This document shows, in pieces, positions 56,489-64,000 of a DNA stretch of 64,000 nt (position 1 is its first letter; every line of letters begins with the position of its first letter). Origin of the DNA: Carpediemonas membranifera (lineage: Eukaryota > Fornicata); contig JAHDYR010000025.1 in assembly GCA_019828565.1 (NCBI GenBank), forward strand, positions 186,001-250,000, read 5' to 3'. The position numbers and the translations under genes are program-made. The notes under the pieces were generated by a model. It was not told where the DNA came from and ran no database searches. It was given only the letters and a program-made list of their open reading frames with translations.

Positions 56489-58168
56489 CTATTCCGGTGG
56501 CGCGGCCCTCACGACGCTGTAGAGCTGGCCCTCCGCCGCATCCCTCGAGTCCCGCGCGCCCTTGTCCCGGCGCCGCTTTTTGATGGGCCTGGCGTTGACC
56601 CTGCCCTGCTGCACAGCCCTGAAGACCGAGCTCGTGGGCTTCTTCTTCGACCCGACGGTGGGGTAGGCCAGGGCGTTCTTCATGTTCTTCCGCAGCTTCC
56701 GCTCTTTGGGCTTGTCGTACTCAACGTTGTACTCGTCCTTGGTCCACCGCTCGGGCGCCACGGGCACGGGGATGGCGAGGTCAACCCGGTCGCCCGGGAC
56801 CGCGGCGGGTGCAGTAGGGTGTGGCACGTGGCCCTCGACGACGACCGCGGGGGACGGGGGTGCGTCCATGTCGACGTCCTCGACCTCGGCCTCCTTTTCC
56901 TCCTCTTCCTCGTGGGCAGCCTTGGCACGGTGCTGGAACCTAGAGCCCTTCACAGCCACACGGAGCTCAGCCTCAGCCGAGTCCCGCACGGGTACAGTCA
57001 CCCGGCGGCAGTAGACGAGCATGCACGCCCCGTTCATCGCCTGGACGTCGTTCACGCTAGGAATCTTACTGACGGCGCCGTCATCCAACTTCCACCACTG
57101 CTGCGAGTGTCGGGCCTGGCACCAATAGTGTCCACCCCCAGCCTTCTCGCGCCGCACCACGCTGACCAGGTCGTACGAGTAGGCTGTGCCAGCCCCCTCT
57201 CTGAGCTGCGGCGCCATGCACGCCGTCAGGGACAGCGATAGCGGCAGGGTGGGGGCTCTCCTCTTCTTGGCGTTCTTGGGGCCGTTATAGTCGAGGGGGA
57301 TGACCAGCACCTCCGGGGCCTGGGCGATGACGGCCTTGGAGACCGGAGCGCCCGTGGCCCGGCAATGGTCGCACTGCCGCTCCTCTCCAAGGGGCCTAGG
57401 GCTGGTCATAGCCTCCAGGGCCTGCTCCAGGGTCTCGTGACGCCGCTCCATGGCCACCGGGAGGGCTGTGGCGTATGAGCAGGAGTGGGCCTGGCAGGGG
57501 CACAGGGGACACGCCTCAGTCCGCACGACCCACTGCCCGAACATCTGGCCGAGCGCAGTGGTGTGCTCAACCTTGTCCGGCAGCTCTCGCGGGTCATTCC
57601 CCGAGCTCCTCAGGTCGGCCTCGTCCATCTTTGCGAGCAGCGTCTGCACGAAAGCACGGGTGTCGTGCTCCTGGTGAAGGGGGAACTCGCTGCTCAGGTG
57701 GCGCAGGTTCGTGCGTAGGCTCATCGGGTCGAGTGCACGGGGGCGTTGGCCATCCTTCCGGTCGTACAACACGTTGGCGGCGTACTTCTCCATCGTGCAG
57801 AAGGGGCACCACTCAAGAGGAGAGTGTGTCGTTGAGTGTGTCTTCTTCCTGAGGTACTGGGCGAACATGGGGATGGCCAGCAGGGCCTGGAGCCCGGCGT
57901 TCATATAGCTCGTGCTATCGACATTCACCAGGCCGTTGGCTCGGAGGCCATTGTCCCATTTAGCCAGCTTGAGCAAGGAATTGTGCGGATAGAGCATGTA
58001 GGACGGCGGAACGAAGTGCTGAACCGCCCGGACATGCTTGGGGGCCTTATTGAGCGTTGCATCACCGTTCGTGGTCTCTCCAAGAATAAATACTAGCGGC
58101 TTTGGCTTTTTGATGGTTGTGAGCGTATCAGCGTGGGGCTCACTGGCCTTCTTCTTGCCCTTGGCCAT
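56489..58168 (-). CDS. USP-type deubiquitinase homologue lacking the catalytic Cys
   Basis: 559 residues. The Cys box, normally GLxNLGNTCYMN, reads G79-L-V-N-V-D-S-T-S-Y-M-N90, so the nucleophile is Ser87 (codon AGC at 57910-57908) and the oxyanion Asn is Ser85. The fold is otherwise kept: EHDTRAFVQTLLAKMDEADL, zinc-finger pairs CPLC (and a second CxxC) with CDHC, EVLVIPLDYNG, YSYDLVSVVRREKAGGGHYW with the His box, and NDVQAMNGACMLVYCRR. The order fits the USP36/42 group. The C-terminus is Lys/Arg-rich (KPIKKRRRDKGA-type), suggesting nuclear or nucleolar location. It may bind ubiquitin without cleaving it. Confidence 0.85.
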   Translation of the reverse strand: MAKGKKKASEPHADTLTTIKKPKPLVFILGETTNGDATLNKAPKHVRAVQHFVPPSYMLYPHNSLLKLAKWDNGLRANGLVNVDSTSYMNAGLQALLAIPMFAQYLRKKTHSTTHSPLEWCPFCTMEKYAANVLYDRKDGQRPRALDPMSLRTNLRHLSSEFPLHQEHDTRAFVQTLLAKMDEADLRSSGNDPRELPDKVEHTTALGQMFGQWVVRTEACPLCPCQAHSCSYATALPVAMERRHETLEQALEAMTSPRPLGEERQCDHCRATGAPVSKAVIAQAPEVLVIPLDYNGPKNAKKRRAPTLPLSLSLTACMAPQLREGAGTAYSYDLVSVVRREKAGGGHYWCQARHSQQWWKLDDGAVSKIPSVNDVQAMNGACMLVYCRRVTVPVRDSAEAELRVAVKGSRFQHRAKAAHEEEEEKEAEVEDVDMDAPPSPAVVVEGHVPHPTAPAAVPGDRVDLAIPVPVAPERWTKDEYNVEYDKPKERKLRKNMKNALAYPTVGSKKKPTSSVFRAVQQGRVNARPIKKRRRDKGARDSRDAAEGQLYSVVRAAPPE

Positions 58169-58796
58169 CTCAGATCAGTACGTGGAGTTGGCGAAACACC
58201 CTCGAGTCGCGACCGCCTATGAACCGTCAAGTCATGCATACCGCGGCGACTACCCGTATACCGCCCTATATGACCCTGGATGCGATGCCGTTATCACCCG
58301 CCAATCAACTCTTCCATTCCGCAACGTGCACTCTGCTAGATCGAATACAGGAGGCTGGCGGACTGGGAATCATCTACACACAGCAGCAATTACCGATAAC
58401 TCATTTGCCGAGTCTTCTGCGGCGAGATTCGGTGATCGCCACTGACCGATCACGCGAGATGCCCGGCAGCACAGCCGGGTTAACCGCTACATGCGATCAT
58501 AAGTACGTCTGGCATGCATGGTCCATCAACGATAAATCACGGATCAATTCTATTGATGTCCAGATGCTGGCCGGTCAACTGAGGTTGACTGAGAAAACAG
58601 ACGACCCGATGTGACTCAGCCATCAAACTCAGCGTGACAGTAGGAGCTCTTTTGTTCTTAATAATGAATGTTATCAGCAGTCATGCCACCTGCCGTAACC
58701 CTGCGTAATTGCGGGCGAGAAGTGACCTCGTCATTTTTTTTCGCCGAAAAAAGGGCCATCTCTTTTTTTTCGCTCGAAAGATAGAAAGGGGTGAAT
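58169..58796. other. Divergent region upstream of PABP, with homopolymer repeats
   Basis: About 630 bases. 58734-58770 holds two T8 tracts, each followed by CGC, a GAAA-type A run and an AAGGG sequence, so the stretch is an imperfect direct repeat ending just before the PABP ATG. TTTTTTCGCCGAAAAAA within it can also fold back on itself. A plus-strand frame at 58219-58614 is listed separately. Confidence 0.5.
58219..58614 (+). CDS. Doubtful small ORF
   Basis: 131 codons, ATG to TGA. Parts read like a compact domain (CTLLDRIQEAGGLGIIYTQQ, MLAGQLRLTEKTDDPM). No family is recognised and no 5' element precedes it. Base composition is more AT-rich than neighbouring genes. It lies in the promoter space between two divergent genes, so it may be non-coding. 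Confidence 0.3.
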   Translation: MNRQVMHTAATTRIPPYMTLDAMPLSPANQLFHSATCTLLDRIQEAGGLGIIYTQQQLPITHLPSLLRRDSVIATDRSREMPGSTAGLTATCDHKYVWHAWSINDKSRINSIDVQMLAGQLRLTEKTDDPM

Positions 58797-60314
58797 ATGC
58801 AGGCTAACGGCACCGCGGTCTATGTTGCTGACCTCCACAGTGATGTTACTGAGCAGAACATTTGGGAGACCTTCCAGAGATGCGGCCCGATCCATTCCGT
58901 TCGTGTTTGCCGTGACTCCGCCACTCGCGTGAGCTTGGGTTACTGCTACGTCAACTTCATCAACGCTGCGGATGCCCAGAAGGCCATTGATGACCTGACG
59001 TTCACCGAGCTTAACGGTCAGGTCATCCGCGTCTGTGTTGCTGAGCGTGATCCTTCTCGCCGCCAGAACCAGAAGGGGAACATCTACATCGGCAACATCT
59101 CTCCCTCCGTTACCGCCCGCGACATCTTCACCACCTTCAGGCAGTTCGGTGTCATCATCTCCGCTCGTGTTTGCACTGGCAAGAACGCTACCCATGCCTT
59201 CATCCACTTCGCGGATGTTGAGGACGCCCAGCGCGCCGTCGAGGGCGCCAACGGCCAGGAGATCGAGGGTATGGCTATCACTGTCCAGCACTTCAAGACG
59301 CTCAACGAGCGTGGTGGTGCCAAGTTCACCAACGTGTACGCCAAGCAGTGGCCCGCTTCCTACACCAAGGAGCAGGTTGTTGCTCTTTTCTCCAAGTACG
59401 GCAAGATCAACTCTACTTTCCTCCCTGCCGTCTCCGACGAGGAGGGTGCTCCCCTCCGTGGCTTCGGTTGCTTTAACTTCCACGTCCACGAGGATGCCGT
59501 GAAGGCCATTCAGGAGCTCAACGGCAAGCAGATCGAGGAGGGTGCCACCCTTTTCGTCGCTAAGTGCCTTTCCCGCAAGGAGCGCGCCAAGGCCAAGCAG
59601 ACCCGCATGCACGAGAACTTCAACCGCCAGACCAACGTCTTCATCAAGAACATTGATGAGGAGGTCGACGACACTCGTCTCCACCAGCTCTTCGGTGAGT
59701 TCGGTGAGATCACCTCTGCCTCTGTCAAGCGCGACGAGAAGGGCGTCTCTAAGGGGTTCGGCTTCATCAATTACACTGAGGCTTCCATGGCCCAGCGCGC
59801 CATCCAGGAGATGATGGGCAAGATGATCGGCTCCAAGCCCCTCTACGTTGCTCTTCACCAGCCTAAGGAGATCCGCCGCGCCCAGCTTGCTCAGATGCAC
59901 CAGCAGCAGCAGGCTATGGCCGGCATGGACATGCGCTACCCCGGCTACCCCATGCAGCAGCCTGGCGTCATGATGCCCTATACCATGCACGTCGGCCGCC
60001 CCGCCCCCCTTTACCCCGCCACTGTCCCTCGCGCCCACATCGTTTCCGCCACTGCCGCCAACGTCCCCAGCTCCACCCTCCTCTCTTCCGAGCAGATCTC
60101 CCAGATCGGCAGCCTTGACGACCGTAAGCAGCAGTACGGTAACGGCATGTACCTCAAGGTCATGCCCATGACTGGCAACGATCAGGAGCTTTGCGGCCAG
60201 ATCGTCGCTGCTATCCTTGAGAACGAGGAGCCCGCCATCGTCGAGATCTACAACGACGACGCCAAGCTCGCTGCCAAGGTTGAGGAGCTTAAGGTTGAGC
60301 TCTCCAAGCAGTAA
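58797..60314 (+). CDS. PAB1: Polyadenylate-binding protein (four RRMs and a MLLE domain)
   Basis: 505 residues from ATG 58797. Four RRMs occupy roughly 9-85, 95-165, 178-255 and 280-355, with RNP1/RNP2 motifs such as AVYVADLHSDVT, LGYCYVNFINAAD, GNIYIGNISPSV, and KGFGFINYTEASMAQ with VFIKNIDEEVDD. A Met/Pro/Gln-rich linker follows. The C-terminal MLLE (PABC) domain has YGNGMYLKVMPMTGNDQELC. It binds poly(A) tails and recruits PAM2-motif translation and deadenylation factors. Codon use is strongly biased (AAG, GAG, CGC, CTT/CTC, hardly any CTG), unlike its neighbours, as expected of a highly expressed gene. Confidence 0.95.
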   Translation: MQANGTAVYVADLHSDVTEQNIWETFQRCGPIHSVRVCRDSATRVSLGYCYVNFINAADAQKAIDDLTFTELNGQVIRVCVAERDPSRRQNQKGNIYIGNISPSVTARDIFTTFRQFGVIISARVCTGKNATHAFIHFADVEDAQRAVEGANGQEIEGMAITVQHFKTLNERGGAKFTNVYAKQWPASYTKEQVVALFSKYGKINSTFLPAVSDEEGAPLRGFGCFNFHVHEDAVKAIQELNGKQIEEGATLFVAKCLSRKERAKAKQTRMHENFNRQTNVFIKNIDEEVDDTRLHQLFGEFGEITSASVKRDEKGVSKGFGFINYTEASMAQRAIQEMMGKMIGSKPLYVALHQPKEIRRAQLAQMHQQQQAMAGMDMRYPGYPMQQPGVMMPYTMHVGRPAPLYPATVPRAHIVSATAANVPSSTLLSSEQISQIGSLDDRKQQYGNGMYLKVMPMTGNDQELCGQIVAAILENEEPAIVEIYNDDAKLAAKVEELKVELSKQ

Positions 60315-60452
60315 GCAGTAAACGAAAATGTGGACGTCTGGGTGGCAGTTCAAGGGTGGCGGATCAGGCTGGGGCTTGGCTTCAGAGCCGTGGTTAAGGC
60401 TCGGACGACTTGGCGAGTCGCATGTTGGCGGAGATCGATCACGGAGAACGTG

Positions 60453-61238
60453 ATGACCAGGAAGGCTAAGAAGAAGAACACGTGTGTGATTTGCCAGAAA
60501 GAATGCACTACTGAAGCCAGTTTATTCGAACATCTCTCTAGCGCTCACAAGGAGGCATTCGTCCTTCCTGGGACGAAGGAAGAGGATCTCACGGAGGTCC
60601 AGCGGCATATTCTGCACTCATACTCACCGCAAATCACCCGCCAGTGCCCGTTTCCTGGTTGCTTCAAGCAGGACTCCTATCCGAGTGCCATATCCCGCCA
60701 CGTGTGGAAGTACCACTGGGACGTCGTCCAGGGCGTCATCATGAACGCGCCGGTGAACAACAGGGCCCCTGAGCCCACCATGCAGTGGATCAAGCAACGC
60801 GTGCTGACCAAGCCCGGCCACGTCGCCTTCCCGTGCGACCACGACGGTTGCAGAGAAGTGTTCAGAACCGAGTCGGACAAGAACAGCCACATGAAGCACG
60901 AGCACGGCAAGGAGAAGCCCCGTTTTCAGTGCCCACTGTGCACGGCCTCTTTTGCCCGAGACGCGGCTCTCCAACTGCACCTCATCAAGCACCGGCGGGC
61001 CGCCCAGGGGTTCGTGTGCAAGGAGTGCGGCAAGCAGTACACCACTAAGGCCAACCTGCGCATCCACGTCAAGGCGGCCCACGAGAATGTCCGCTACCAG
61101 TGCCCCCTGTGCTCGGGGTCCTGCAAGTACACACACAAGTTCCGGGAGCACATGGCTGCCCTGCACGGATGGGACCCAGCGCCCAAGAGCTGGCCGCCGT
61201 CCAAGTTTGCCGATTTTCGGGTGTGTGGGACAGACTGA
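60453..61238 (+). CDS. C2H2 zinc-finger protein, TFIIIA-like
   Basis: 261 residues from ATG 60453. The open frame upstream begins at a GTG with no conservation. About six C2H2 fingers: CVICQKECTTEASLFEHLSS, a CPFPGCFKQD finger, a CDHDGCREVFRTESDKNSHM finger, CPLCTASFARDAALQLHLIK, CKECGKQYTTKANLRIHVKA and CPLCSGSCKYTHKFREHMAA. The C-x4-C spacing of fingers two and three (CPFPGC, CDHDGC) is typical of TFIIIA. Short, Arg/Lys-rich linkers join them. If TFIIIA, it binds 5S rRNA and its gene. The assignment rests on finger type only. Confidence 0.65.
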   Translation: MTRKAKKKNTCVICQKECTTEASLFEHLSSAHKEAFVLPGTKEEDLTEVQRHILHSYSPQITRQCPFPGCFKQDSYPSAISRHVWKYHWDVVQGVIMNAPVNNRAPEPTMQWIKQRVLTKPGHVAFPCDHDGCREVFRTESDKNSHMKHEHGKEKPRFQCPLCTASFARDAALQLHLIKHRRAAQGFVCKECGKQYTTKANLRIHVKAAHENVRYQCPLCSGSCKYTHKFREHMAALHGWDPAPKSWPPSKFADFRVCGTD

Positions 61239-61553
61239 TTGCTGGAGCGGAAGCATAGCTGGGATAGCCGGGCCAGACCCTTGTTTGATGGTCTAGTGCG
61301 CTGTATGGGCGTTACCAATGCCCTTCAGCAGCGACCGATAAATATTGAACACGGAACCTGACGTGACGAAATTCCGATCGGACAATTTTATGTGAGTAAC
61401 CCCGACGATCTAACAGGTAACTAATGATGGCCTATGCGCCGACTGGTCACCGTGGATATGATTTTTGTAGCATTCTTTCCTCGACTGCCGCAGGCAGCAA
61501 ACGAGCAAGTTTGAGAACAAGGCCCCTCGCCAGATAGCGACACCAAAGCAAAC
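61239..61553. other. Intergenic region
   Basis: 315 bases. ATAAATATTGAAC at about 61340 may be the 3' signal of the zinc-finger gene. Minus-strand open frames (61410-61661) overlap the desaturase start and are shadows. No other feature is recognised. Confidence 0.4.
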
Positions 61554-62585
61554 ATGGTTAGATCTAAGTCCATCGAAGAAAGAAAGGCCGTCCAGAACGT
61601 CATGGCCACCATCAGAAACGCCGAGAAGGTTTTGCGTGAGCAGCACCCCATCCTGAATCACCAGAACGCAATCGCCGCCTCAATCCTGATTTTCAGCATG
61701 CTCGGCATGGTTGCTACCGGCATTGGCTACTATCTGGGCTTCCTGCCTGCACTCGCCGTCATTCCCATCAACTGCTTCCTCGCCTCCCTCACCCACGAGC
61801 TCGAGCACGACCTCATCCACAAGATGTACTTCAAGACCTCCAAGGCGCTGTACGCCGTCATGATGATGGGCGTCTGGATTGCCAGGCCCAACACTGTCAA
61901 CCCCTGGATGCGCCGCGACCTACACCTCCACCACCACTCCACCAGCGGCACCCCGTCCGACGTTGAGGAGCGCATCCTCGGCAACGGCATGTCCTGGTTT
62001 ACCCCTCTCCGCGCCCTCTGCACCCTCGACCCGACGATCTCTGCCGTCGTCCAGACGCTCTCCTTCCGTCGCATCAAGGGCAACAAGTTCACCACTGGCC
62101 GCCTCTTCGTCTCGGGCGCCCCCTTCCTCATGCTGCACGACGTCGTCGTCTACGGATGGGTCCTCCTGACCGTCCTCAAGGCCACCCAGGGCCTGCCCGA
62201 GGCCCTTGCCCAGACGTACGCCGTGATGAGCTTCCTGATGGTGACCTGGCTCGGCCCCAACATCATGCGCCACACGATCCTCTCCTTCGTCAGCTCCAAC
62301 ATCCACTACTACGCCAACGAAAAGAGCGGCGAGGCCATCGACTCCCGCGTCAAGCAGTGCCAGGTGCTCGACACCCCTCTCGTCTGGCCCCTCCACCTGT
62401 TCTGTGCGGCGTTCGGCCAGACCCACGGCATCCACCACTACGTGCCCAAGCAGGCGTGGTGGGTCAGGACTATGATCCGCAAGGAGGCCACGACCGCCAT
62501 GATCGAGGCCGGTGTCCGCCACAACGACCTCGGGACGTTCTTCCGGGCTAACCGCTGGCCTGGCAGTGCCAAGAAGGAAGAGTAA
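61554..62585 (+). CDS. Membrane fatty-acid desaturase/hydroxylase-like protein
   Basis: 343 residues. Three His boxes for a di-iron centre are present: H81-E-L-E-H85 followed by H89, H124-L-H-H-H128, and H291-G-I-H-H295. Four hydrophobic helices lie around 40-80, 98-112, 185-212 and 222-250. The layout is that of the FA_desaturase superfamily. The substrate could be a fatty acyl chain, an alkane or a sphingoid base. These enzymes need O2, which is notable if the organism lives without much oxygen. ATATAAATATTG follows the stop within 40 bases. Confidence 0.85.
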   Translation: MVRSKSIEERKAVQNVMATIRNAEKVLREQHPILNHQNAIAASILIFSMLGMVATGIGYYLGFLPALAVIPINCFLASLTHELEHDLIHKMYFKTSKALYAVMMMGVWIARPNTVNPWMRRDLHLHHHSTSGTPSDVEERILGNGMSWFTPLRALCTLDPTISAVVQTLSFRRIKGNKFTTGRLFVSGAPFLMLHDVVVYGWVLLTVLKATQGLPEALAQTYAVMSFLMVTWLGPNIMRHTILSFVSSNIHYYANEKSGEAIDSRVKQCQVLDTPLVWPLHLFCAAFGQTHGIHHYVPKQAWWVRTMIRKEATTAMIEAGVRHNDLGTFFRANRWPGSAKKEE

Positions 62586-62840
62586 TGGCATCTTAGGGCC
62601 GTTTGGGCCGCCATTATGATATAAATATTGAAATTACCCGCCTCCAGGCCGCGTGTGACGGAGTTGGGGACACAGAAAGACCGTTAGTCCATCAATTGTT
62701 CGCGAAATACGTCATGAGGTCGAGTACAAGAGTTCCGCAGTTTATGTCATGAATCACGTGGTAGAGGTTTATGTGGAGGATTCATGTAAAGGTGACTTAA
62801 GCTGTCGACCCCCCTAGGATGAACTCCAGAGGACTGAACA

Positions 62841-62861
62841 ATTCTAATCCTGCGCGGCACA
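62841..62861 (+). promoter_or_regulatory. 5' element of PCC1
   Basis: ATTCTAATCCTGCGCGGCAC followed by A, 8 bases before the ATG at 62870. Identical over 21 bases to 8243-8263. Confidence 0.5.
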
Positions 62862-62869
62862 AATCACCC

Positions 62870-63118
62870 ATGATGAATCACAGCTGTGAGCTAGAAATCC
62901 CATTCAACGATGCGACACACATCCAGTACATCATTAACTCATTTGCTGTCGACGGTGAGCGTAATGAGGAGTCTGCGAAAGAGTTTGAGATTGAAGGTAA
63001 CGTTTTGAAGATAAGAATCACCGCAAAGACCACTCGGATGCTCAGGATAGCGACATGGTCCTTTTTCGAGTTTCTTACTCTTGGCGTCGCTACAATTGAA
63101 CAATTTGGCGAGGTTTAG
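62870..63118 (+). CDS. PCC1: PCC1, KEOPS complex subunit (CTAG/LAGE3 family)
   Basis: 82 residues from ATG 62870. The whole length matches the Pcc1 family: ELEIPFNDATHIQYIINSFA, VDGE, FEIEGNVLKIRITAKTTRML, and FFEFLTLGVATIEQF at the end. Pcc1 is a dimerising subunit of KEOPS, which makes t6A at position 37 of ANN-decoding tRNAs together with the Kae1 enzyme. Length is typical. No other KEOPS gene is seen in this window. Confidence 0.85.
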   Translation: MMNHSCELEIPFNDATHIQYIINSFAVDGERNEESAKEFEIEGNVLKIRITAKTTRMLRIATWSFFEFLTLGVATIEQFGEV

Positions 63119-63146
63119 AGGTGCTGACCTTTCGAGGCTCCCGCGT

Positions 63147-63305
63147 ATGAGCGAACGAGAACGACTGCGTCCCGACTTGACGACGTTATATGTCGCTCCC
63201 GATCCCGATGGTGGCGCCGGTGACAGTTGCCATCAAGCCCACCGTCTCTGCGAGATACTTCATGAGAGTGATTCAAGTGAGTCTCCCTGCCGACTTAAGA
63301 CGTGA
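63147..63305 (+). CDS. Very small ORF, doubtful
   Basis: 52 codons starting ATGAGCGA, 29 bases after the PCC1 stop. The +1 frame is also open with TVAIKPTVSARYFMRVIQVS, which looks at least as protein-like. A splice or frame change might join the two, but the only GT-AG pair I found would be 16 bases. It may be a small gene or spacer. Confidence 0.2.
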   Translation: MSERERLRPDLTTLYVAPDPDGGAGDSCHQAHRLCEILHESDSSESPCRLKT

Positions 63306-63362
63306 GTAGGGGGATACAGGGCAGCATGTAGCACTTTACTGACCCTTCAACAGCTTGTGGCA

Positions 63363-63376
63363 TAAACTGCACCGAG
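63363..63376 (+). promoter_or_regulatory. 5' element, TAAACTGCACCGAG
   Basis: Lies 11 bases before the ATG at 63388. Shares its core with the elements at 263 and 26764. Confidence 0.5.
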
Positions 63377-63387
63377 AAACACGTTCA

Positions 63388-64000
63388 ATGAATCCGCAGT
63401 CTTCTCACTTGAAGCAAAATGCTGCTAACAGGAAGGATATGTTGGCATTAGCATCAATGGTTGCCAAACTTTCATCAAATGAGGGCTGCAGCCACCTGAA
63501 GGACAAATATTACATGTACAAGAGCGAATCTGAGGCTGCAGGCAATAATCTGAGAAGCAATAGCGAGAATATGCGCCGCAGGATCAGGGAATGCATCAAC
63601 CTGCTCGGAAAAGTCTCCGAAGGCCGCTACGGTGCAGACGCCATTCGCCAGCAGCTTTCCTCGCTCAGTGCCCCCCTCGGCGCCCTCACGGACATCATAG
63701 CGCAGAATAAGGAAGAGTACGATCACCTCTCGGCTCGGTCGACCCAGCTCCGGCGCACGGCCTCAGTTCTGGACGAGCTTCCCTCCTTCCTGACTGCCGA
63801 GCCGCAGCACCGCACCCGGGGCGTCCCCGGGCCCGCCGTGAAGGTTTGGAGCGAGGAGGCAGAGAAAGAAATGAAGCACGAGGCTGCCCAGCGGTGGCGC
63901 AAGGGAGAAGAGCGGAGGAAGGCTGAGCATGCTGAGGCCATAGAGGCCGAGGCTGCGGCGAAGAAAATGGAGGAGGCTCGCAGAGTGAGAGACGAGCAGG
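63388..64000 (+). CDS. Coiled-coil protein, N-terminal part (cut by window end)
   Basis: The frame is open from ATG 63388 to the last base, giving 204 residues. There is no stop, so the gene continues beyond the window. Residues 1-130 are helical with Asn/Ser/Gln-rich turns (MLALASMVAKLSSNEGCSHL; DIIAQNKEEYDHLSARSTQL). After a Pro-rich break, residues 155-204 are a strongly charged helix (EEAEKEMKHEAAQRWRKGEE). The promoter element upstream supports the start. The family is not recognisable; a cytoskeletal or ciliary coil is possible. Confidence 0.7.
   Translation, partial: MNPQSSHLKQNAANRKDMLALASMVAKLSSNEGCSHLKDKYYMYKSESEAAGNNLRSNSENMRRRIRECINLLGKVSEGRYGADAIRQQLSSLSAPLGALTDIIAQNKEEYDHLSARSTQLRRTASVLDELPSFLTAEPQHRTRGVPGPAVKVWSEEAEKEMKHEAAQRWRKGEERRKAEHAEAIEAEAAAKKMEEARRVRDEQ

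Noticed and set aside
58731-60353. 540-codon minus-strand ORF over PABP
   Set aside because: Arises from the strong codon bias of PABP; Leu/Val/Asp/Gly-only composition is typical of such antisense frames.
1-64000. tRNA, rRNA and CRISPR arrays
   Set aside because: I looked for B-box-like GGTTCGANNCC on both strands, long rRNA-like tracts and regularly spaced repeats. Matches such as those near 3475 and 15420 lie inside coding sequence without a cloverleaf, and no spaced repeats were seen.

Overview
The window is nuclear DNA from a GC-rich, gene-dense, flagellated unicellular eukaryote. Evidence for a eukaryote is direct: polyadenylate-binding protein, THO2, PAF1, an AP-2 alpha-adaptin, VPS52, a PRC2-type E(z) methyltransferase, tubulin cofactor D and TFIIIC. 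Evidence for a flagellum is a PIERCE1-like microtubule inner protein and ARL13B. Most genes are single ORFs separated by 30-400 bases. The few introns I can infer are very short (about 28 and 32 nt). A metamonad of the fornicate kind (Carpediemonas-like) fits the compactness and style, but that placement is an inference from general character, not a match I could run.

Layout. 1-7.9 kb: end of a partial gene, PIERCE1-like protein, RCC1-repeat protein, RING protein, type II membrane glycosyltransferase, and an unknown protein. 7.9-10.7 kb: a gene-poor stretch holding a broken Fanzor/TnpB-like nuclease gene. 10.7-25.1 kb: a plus-strand run of TMEM120, PlsC-like acyltransferase, unknown multi-pass membrane protein, PAF1, VPS52, an unknown protein, an ARL2-TBCD fusion and SDA1. 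25.1-30.4 kb: minus-strand LPCAT-like acyltransferase, coiled-coil protein, E(z). 30.4-33.8 kb: two interrupted genes, one unknown and one TFIIIC TPR subunit. 33.8-43.7 kb: RsuA-family pseudouridine synthase, CSPP/CCDC66-like coiled-coil protein, ARL13B, HELQ-like helicase, two unknowns and an ankyrin protein. 43.9-49.9 kb: AP-2 alpha and a chimeric receptor with a bacterial solute-binding ectodomain on a class C 7TM core. 49.9-58.2 kb: a doubtful small gene, THO2, a SANT protein, a USP lacking its catalytic Cys. 58.2-64 kb: PABP, a C2H2 zinc-finger protein, a fatty-acid desaturase, the KEOPS subunit PCC1, and a coiled-coil gene cut by the window end.

There are no operons. The genes serve housekeeping processes: tubulin folding, cilium, vesicle coats, Pol II elongation and mRNA export, Pol III, ribosome and tRNA modification, chromatin, and lipids. 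Two sequence signals tie the window together. One is a 5' element (TAAACTGCACCG or TCTAATCCTGCG..GCAC type) usually 0-45 bases upstream of start codons. The other is an A/T element (TTTATAAA or TGTAAATA) just past stop codons, which convergent genes share.

The most notable observations are the single-ORF ARL2-TBCD fusion, the solute-binding-protein/GPCR chimera, the ruined Fanzor-like gene, the catalytically dead USP, and the 28-nt intron needed to restore the alpha-adaptin N-terminus.
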